Shown piece by piece: positions 59,920 to 64,000 of a stretch of 64,000 nucleotides of DNA. A model generated the notes under the pieces. That model did no database searches, had not been told where the DNA came from, and was given only the letters and a program-made list of their open reading frames with translations. The number at the start of each line of letters is the position of its first letter. Positions within the stretch are counted from its first letter, which is position 1. Origin of the DNA: Mesobacterium pallidum (lineage in GTDB: Bacteria > Pseudomonadota > Alphaproteobacteria > Rhodobacterales > Rhodobacteraceae); assembly GCF_019966535.1 (NCBI RefSeq), contig NZ_JAIMID010000004.1, positions 1-64,000 of the forward strand, given 5' to 3'. Made by a program: the position numbers and the translations under genes.

Positions 59920-60716
59920 AGGTTCATCCGCAGCCGCATGCGGGAGCGGGCCTCTTGCGGCAGGTGTCGGTTCAGGCGTTTGTTGGCCAGGCCGAAGATC
60001 CCGACGATCACCAGCGTCAGCAGGATGAAGTAGCCGGCCAGGATCGGATAAGGCACGAAGGGGTTGAAGGTCTTGTCGGCAAAATAGCTTGCGTAATAAA
60101 GCGCATCGCCCTTTTGCTGCCGCGCCGGGAAGCCGGAAAAGAACACCAGCGTGGTCGCGTGAAAAAGAAAGATCGCTTCGTTCGTATAGGCCGGCCAGGC
60201 CAGCCGCAGCATGGTCGGCCAGGTGATGCGCCGGAACCGCACCCAGCCGGTCATGCCATAGGCATCCGCGGCCTCGATATCGCCCTTAGGGACGGAGCGC
60301 AGTGCGCCGTAGAAGATCTCGGCCGAATAGGCGGCGGTATTGAGGAACAGCACGATCAGCGCGCCAGCCCAGGCCGAGGTGAAGAGGTCGAAGGCCTCGT
60401 ATTGCCCCTTGAGCGACAGGAAGAGGAAATAGGCAAAGAAGAACTGGATGAAGAGTGGTGACCCCCGGAAGAGCAGGATGAACCAGTCGGCGGGTTTGGC
60501 CAGCCAGCGGTGTTGCGAGGCCTTCCCCAGCGCCACGGCGGTGGCGAGGAAGAAGCCCGAGACCAGCGCCAGCACGCCGAAATAGATGTTCCAGATCAGC
60601 CCCGAGCCGATCAGCACCACCTGCTGGCAGATCGTGAAATCCGAGCGCGGCAGGAGGCGTTCGCCGATCCCGAGCGAGCGCAGGCCGTAATCGGCGAGGG
60701 TCTCCCAGCAGCTCAT
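59910..60716 (-). CDS. Amino acid ABC transporter permease (HisM/OccM-like)
   Basis: This is a membrane subunit of a polar amino acid importer. It has 268 residues and about five membrane helices. The His/Glu/Gln/Arg/opine permease signature appears in LNTAAYSAEIFYGALRSVPKGDIEAADAYGM, with the coupling-helix EAA motif. The start is ATG at 60716; a longer frame reads through hairpins between the two permease genes. It is the last gene of the operon 63407-59910, and its stop lies in a dispersed repeat. Confidence 0.9.
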   Translation of the reverse strand: MSCWETLADYGLRSLGIGERLLPRSDFTICQQVVLIGSGLIWNIYFGVLALVSGFFLATAVALGKASQHRWLAKPADWFILLFRGSPLFIQFFFAYFLFLSLKGQYEAFDLFTSAWAGALIVLFLNTAAYSAEIFYGALRSVPKGDIEAADAYGMTGWVRFRRITWPTMLRLAWPAYTNEAIFLFHATTLVFFSGFPARQQKGDALYYASYFADKTFNPFVPYPILAGYFILLTLVIVGIFGLANKRLNRHLPQEARSRMRLRMNLIR

Positions 60717-60834
60717 TTTCGTTGCTCCCGAAGGGGGCAATGTCCCCGTCGCTCCCGCGAGGGGCGACGCCTGCGCGAAAGCTTGTGCCATGCACAGGCG
60801 TGCGGCACAGAGGTGAGGTCAGCGCGGCGCCCGG

Positions 60835-61719
60835 TCATGCCTGCGCCCTCCGCTGCGCTTCGCCCGCCGCGGTGGCCTGGCCGTGACTCAGGCGCTGCAT
60901 GATGCGGTCCAGCAACTTCTCGGACACCCGCGTGAAGGTCAGGTAGAAGACCAGCAGCGCCAGGAAGTACCAGACCCGCCAATCGCCATGCGGATAATCG
61001 GTAAAGCGCGGAGTCTTCGTGCCGCCCAGCTCGCGCGCCCAGTAGACGATGTCCTCGATCCCCAGCAGGAACAGCAGCGGCGTCGCCTTGATCAGCACCA
61101 TCCAGAGGTTCGACAGGCCGGGCAGGGCGTAGACCCACATCTGCGGCACGAGGATGCGCCAGAAGGACTGGCGGCGGGTCATGCCGAAGGCCTCGGCCGT
61201 CTCCATCTGCGCGCGCGGCACGGCCCGCATGGCGCCAAAGATCACGTTGGCGGCAAAGGCGCCGAAGACGATGGAAAAGGTCAGCACCGCCAGGAAGAAC
61301 CCGTAGGTCTCGTGCTGCCATTCCGGCGCCGAGCCCAGCGGCAGCTTGGCCGCCTGGCAGACGATGAAATCATTGCCCTGCCGGATCGGCTGGTCCCAGT
61401 CGGGGCAGAGCACCTTGTGGCGCAGGTATTCGAACCCCTGGTCCAGCGCGATCACGAAGAACAGGAAGAAGGCGATATCCGGCACGCCGCGCACCACCGC
61501 GATATAGGCCTTGCCGAGCCAGGCCACCGGCGCCACCGGGCTGCGCGCCGACATGGCGCCGAGAAAGCCGAAGCCCAGAGCGACCGGCGCGGTGATGGCC
61601 AGCAGCAGCAGCACCTTGCCGAAGGCGGTATAGAAGGACATGTGCACGCCCGTCGTGAGGTAGCACGACAGCCACGTCAGGCCCGACAGCGTGGATGGAT
61701 CCGCGCAATAGGAAAACAT
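60835..61719 (-). CDS. Amino acid ABC transporter permease (HisQ/OccQ-like)
   Basis: This encodes 294 residues and is the second membrane subunit. After an unusual N-terminus (MFSYCADPSTLSGLTWLSCY) come about five helices. The permease motif is FGAFAANVIFGAMRAVPRAQ and then METAEAFGMTRRQ. A periplasmic insertion with Cys (VLCPDWDQPIRQGNDFIVCQ) is longer than in HisQ. The start is ATG at 61719, following AAGGGGG; a 50-codon upstream extension would be translated from a dispersed repeat and is rejected. Confidence 0.88.
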   Translation of the reverse strand: MFSYCADPSTLSGLTWLSCYLTTGVHMSFYTAFGKVLLLLAITAPVALGFGFLGAMSARSPVAPVAWLGKAYIAVVRGVPDIAFFLFFVIALDQGFEYLRHKVLCPDWDQPIRQGNDFIVCQAAKLPLGSAPEWQHETYGFFLAVLTFSIVFGAFAANVIFGAMRAVPRAQMETAEAFGMTRRQSFWRILVPQMWVYALPGLSNLWMVLIKATPLLFLLGIEDIVYWARELGGTKTPRFTDYPHGDWRVWYFLALLVFYLTFTRVSEKLLDRIMQRLSHGQATAAGEAQRRAQA

Positions 61720-61753
61720 GCAGCCCCCTTCACTCCGCTGGCCAAGGCGCCCC

Positions 61754-61811
61754 GATCCCCCTTCATCTTGCCGATAAACTCTGCGGGGGTGTGGGGGTGC
61801 AAAACCCCCAC
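61754..61811 (-). repeat. Dispersed repeat, copy f (inside an ABC operon)
   Basis: On the minus strand it reads the hairpin GTGGGGGT/ACCCCCAC, then CGCAGAGTTTATCGG, CAAGATGAAG and GGATC. It lies between the binding-protein and permease genes, so it is part of the operon transcript. The hairpin subtype is shared with copy g. Confidence 0.75.
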
Positions 61812-61873
61812 GGGCGACCGGCTGACCACATGCGAAGCGGGGCGGCACCGCGCGGCGCCGCCCCATCATGCGA

Positions 61874-62611
61874 TTATTCGTAGATGGTCGTCTCTTCGCC
61901 GAACCACTTGATCAGCAGCGCGTTCAGCGTGCCGTCTTCCTTCATCGAGGTGATGGCCGCGTCGAACTTGTCCTTCAGCTCGCCGTCGCTTTCACGCAGG
62001 CCCAGGCCGATGCCACCGCCCAGCGGCACGTCGTCACCGACGAACATCAGCTCTCCGCCCGAGGCTTCGACGATCGGCACCAGGTAATCCTTGTCGGCAA
62101 AGACCGCGTCGGCCTCGCCGTTGCGGACGGCCGCGACGGTTTCCTCGGGCGTGGCGAACTCGAGCAGGGTCGCGCCGGTTTCGGCCACGTGGCCGGCCTG
62201 GATGGTCGAGGTCTGCGCGGCGACCACGCCGCCCTCAAGATCCGCATCCTCAGAGGCCGCGACATAGGCCGAGGCGGTCGGCGGGTAGTAGTTCTGGGTG
62301 AAATCGATCACCTCGTCCCGTTCGTCCGTAATGCTCATGCCCGCGATGATCGTGTCGTAATTGCCCGACACCAGGTTGGGGATGATCGAATCCCAGTCGT
62401 TCTTGACCCATTCGCAGGTCAGCTCGGCGCGGGCGCACAGCTCGTCGCCCAGCTCGCGCTCGAAGCCGTCGATCTCGCCCGCGTCGTTGATGAAGTTGTA
62501 CGGTGGGTAGGCGCCCTCCGTGCCCATGCGCACCGTCATGCCGTGGCTCTCGGCCATGGCGAAGCCGGCGCTCAGCGCCAGGGCGGCGGTGGAAAGGATC
62601 AGCTTTTTCAT
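61874..62611 (-). CDS. Amino acid ABC transporter substrate-binding protein
   Basis: This is a periplasmic solute-binding protein of family 3. It has 245 residues with the signal peptide MKKLILSTAALALSAGFAMA. The ligand-binding segments are MGTEGAYPPYNFI, GFERELGDEL, MSITDERDEVIDFTQNYY and GEADAVFADKDYLV. The arginine expected to hold the ligand carboxylate is within TDERDEV. The class binds arginine, ornithine, histidine or opines; the exact ligand is not predictable. It lies between the ATPase gene (19 bp) and the permeases. Confidence 0.92.
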   Translation of the reverse strand: MKKLILSTAALALSAGFAMAESHGMTVRMGTEGAYPPYNFINDAGEIDGFERELGDELCARAELTCEWVKNDWDSIIPNLVSGNYDTIIAGMSITDERDEVIDFTQNYYPPTASAYVAASEDADLEGGVVAAQTSTIQAGHVAETGATLLEFATPEETVAAVRNGEADAVFADKDYLVPIVEASGGELMFVGDDVPLGGGIGLGLRESDGELKDKFDAAITSMKEDGTLNALLIKWFGEETTIYE

Positions 62612-62630
62612 GTGTTTGACTCCCTGAGTG

Positions 62631-63407
62631 TTACCGCTTCATCGCGGCTTTGAGGAACCCTTGCAGACGTTCGGTCTGGGGGTTGTGGAACAGAGCGTGG
62701 GGTTCGTTCTCTTCCTCAATCTTTCCCTGGTGGAGAAAGATCACCCGGTCCGAGATATCTTCGGCCAGGTGCATGTCATGGGTCACGACGATCATCGTGC
62801 GCCCCTCGGCGGCGAGGTCCTTGATGACCTTGATCACCTCCTGCTCGAGTTCGGGGTCGAGCGCCGAAGTCGGCTCGTCGAACAGCAGCGCTTCGGGCTC
62901 CATGCAAAGGGCGCGGGCGATGGCGGCGCGCTGCTGCTGGCCGCCCGAGAGCTGCGCCGGGTAGACGTCGCACTTGTCGCCGATCCCGACCTTGTCGAGG
63001 TACTTGCGCGCCGATTGCTCGACCTCGGCCCTGTCGCGGCCCAGCACGGTGACCGGCGCCTCCATCACGTTCTGCAGGATGGTCATGTGGGACCAGAGGT
63101 TGAACTGCTGGAAGACCATCGACAGGTTGGTTCGGATGCGCAGCACCTGTTTGGCATCGCCCGGACGGCGGGCGCGGCCCTCGCCCTTCCAATGCACCGC
63201 CTCGCCCTTGAACAGGATCTCGCCCTGCTGGCTGTCCTCGAGCAGGTTGCAGCAGCGCAGCAGCGTCGATTTGCCGGACCCGGACGAGCCGATCAGAGAC
63301 ACGACATCGCCGCGATGGGCGATCACGTCGACGCCCTTGAGCACCTCCAGCTCGCCATAGGCCTTGTGCAGGTCGCGGATCTCGATGACAGGTGGGGTTT
63401 GGCTCAC
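62631..63407 (-). CDS. Amino acid ABC transporter ATPase (HisP-like)
   Basis: This ATPase subunit has 258 residues. Walker A is LIGSSGSGKSTLLRC, the Q-loop is MVFQQFNLWSH, the signature is AQLSGGQQQRAAIARAL, Walker B is ALLFDEPTSALDPEL, and the H-loop is VVTHDMHLA. The C-terminus LQGFLKAAMK is typical of the polar amino acid subfamily. The start is GTG at 63407, with GGAGG four bases upstream; the frame is open further upstream without a ribosome site. It is the first gene of the transporter operon. Confidence 0.94.
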   Translation of the reverse strand: MSQTPPVIEIRDLHKAYGELEVLKGVDVIAHRGDVVSLIGSSGSGKSTLLRCCNLLEDSQQGEILFKGEAVHWKGEGRARRPGDAKQVLRIRTNLSMVFQQFNLWSHMTILQNVMEAPVTVLGRDRAEVEQSARKYLDKVGIGDKCDVYPAQLSGGQQQRAAIARALCMEPEALLFDEPTSALDPELEQEVIKVIKDLAAEGRTMIVVTHDMHLAEDISDRVIFLHQGKIEEENEPHALFHNPQTERLQGFLKAAMKR

Positions 63408-63538
63408 GCGGCCTCCGGGTCTTGTCGTGTGGCGGCAGGTTAGGCGCGGATTTCCGGCGCTGTCCATGGGGAAGCGACGTTCTTGCCCGTTTTCCCGGCA
63501 GGATGCCGCCACGGAAAGCCTGTTTTGCGGGCTAAGGC

Positions 63539-64000
63539 TCAGGCCGCTTCGGGGGTGGGGACGTCGTGATAGGCGGCGAGGGGCAGGCGGGTGATGCCTT
63601 GCAGGCCAAGCGCAGTGCGGCCCTCGGCGCCCAGCCGGTCGATGGCGGTTGCGAGGGCGGCGTAATGCGCGTCGGAGTCGCGACCCAGCGCGGTGATATA
63701 GGGCGTGGCCGGAGTCGGGGGCGTGGCGTCGATCACCTGCAGCCGGCGCGGCGCGTCATCGTAACGGCAGGCCAGGCGCCAGGTGTGGGCGTCCACGCAG
63801 GCGATGTCAGCCTGGCCTGCGTCCAGCGCGGCGATGGAGTGCAGATGCGCGCCGGTGGGCGCGACCGATCCGAAGGTGATGCCCCGGCTGGCCGCATCGG
63901 TCAGCGGCCCGGCCCAGCCGCTTTGCGATGTCAGTTCATTGGCCACAAAGCGCCGGCCGGCATGGTCGGCCAGCCGGTCGCTGTCGCCCTTCCGCACCAC
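63539..64000 (-). CDS. PhnD-like phosphate/phosphonate substrate-binding protein (partial)
   Basis: Only the C-terminal 153 residues lie in the window; the frame runs off the right edge. The visible part resembles the second lobe of PhnD-type binding proteins: FVANELTSQSGWAGPL, FGSVAPTGAHLHSIAALDAG, then QADIACVDAHTWRLACRY and PATPYITAL. This layout is shared by a group of soluble PhnD/PhnS-like proteins of unclear ligand. It is separated from the transporter operon by 131 bp. Confidence 0.75.
   Translation of the reverse strand: MVRKGDSDRLADHAGRRFVANELTSQSGWAGPLTDAASRGITFGSVAPTGAHLHSIAALDAGQADIACVDAHTWRLACRYDDAPRRLQVIDATPPTPATPYITALGRDSDAHYAALATAIDRLGAEGRTALGLQGITRLPLAAYHDVPTPEAA

Noticed and set aside
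60835..61869. Fifty-codon N-terminal extension of the ABC permease
   Set aside because: It would translate dispersed repeat copy f (yielding a VYRQDE-type peptide) and has no ribosome site; ATG at 61719 does.

Overview
The window is chromosomal DNA of high G+C content from an alphaproteobacterium. Gene families, gene order and regulatory motifs point to the family Rhodobacteraceae (Roseobacter/Rhodobacter group). The main pointers are the DUF6477/DUF6456 divergent pair, usg, a magnesium-type hemB, a ribB with a degenerate cyclohydrolase half, and an iscR-suf cluster whose promoter carries an Irr-type box. Nearly everything is core chromosome. There is no CRISPR array, intact prophage or insertion sequence. 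The only mobile-element hint is a short integrase-like fragment beside tRNA-Ser at the left edge.

Layout. 1-2000: tRNA-Ser(GCT) and a gene for an unusual Asp/Trp/Ser/Gly repeat protein. 2.1-10.5 kb: gltA and gltX, diverging from comEC, followed by an RNA methyltransferase, heme A synthase and an M32 carboxypeptidase. 10.6-16.1 kb: gyrA, usg, a SYLF lipoprotein and hemB. 16.2-20.2 kb: a membrane protein and mfd. 20.3-22.2 kb: a tight four-gene unit (HD hydrolase, two unknowns, alpha/beta hydrolase), diverging from the iron-sulfur assembly cluster at 22.4-31.6 kb. That cluster runs iscR, cysteine desulfurase, sufB, FkbM, YbjQ, sufC, sufD, two membrane proteins, sufS and an acyl-carrier-like protein. 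31.7-38.1 kb: RidA, an acyl-CoA ligase, tRNA-Arg(CCG), oligoendopeptidase F and two EamA transporters. 38.2-42.2 kb: two paralogous membrane acyltransferases with SGNH domains. 42.3-48.4 kb: guaA, a 56-residue membrane protein, a delta-class carbonic anhydrase, an MttB-family methyltransferase and the DUF6477/DUF6456 pair. 48.6-51.8 kb: oxyR, ribB, ribH and nusB. 51.8-55.9 kb: small envelope proteins, a nuclease-family protein, a structured non-coding stretch and mmcB. 56.2-59.8 kb: class I aldolase, pgk and two cyclophilins. 59.9-64 kb: a polar amino acid ABC transporter and a truncated PhnD-like protein.

How the parts connect. IscR, the two desulfurases and SufBCD form one iron-sulfur assembly system. 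Its promoter has an Irr-like box across the -10 element, and a second Irr-like box lies inside the desulfurase gene. comEC, the DUF6456/DUF6477 divergent promoter and a small membrane protein each have a CtrA-type box. mmcB has a perfect alphaproteobacterial LexA box. The aldolase gene has two LacI-family operator-like palindromes spaced 21 bp apart.

The most interesting unexplained structure is repetitive. A dispersed element, made of a variable hairpin followed by a conserved core (GGAGTTTAT, GGCA, AATGAAG, GGATC), occurs about nine times in either orientation. Copies lie between convergent genes or inside operons, and two of them meet head to head on a shared GGATCC. A second element, a pair of A/T-rich hairpins, occurs at two gene ends. 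Other items worth a second look are the Trp/Asp repeat protein, an IscR that appears to lack cluster ligands, the structured region upstream of mmcB and the periplasmic delta-class carbonic anhydrase.
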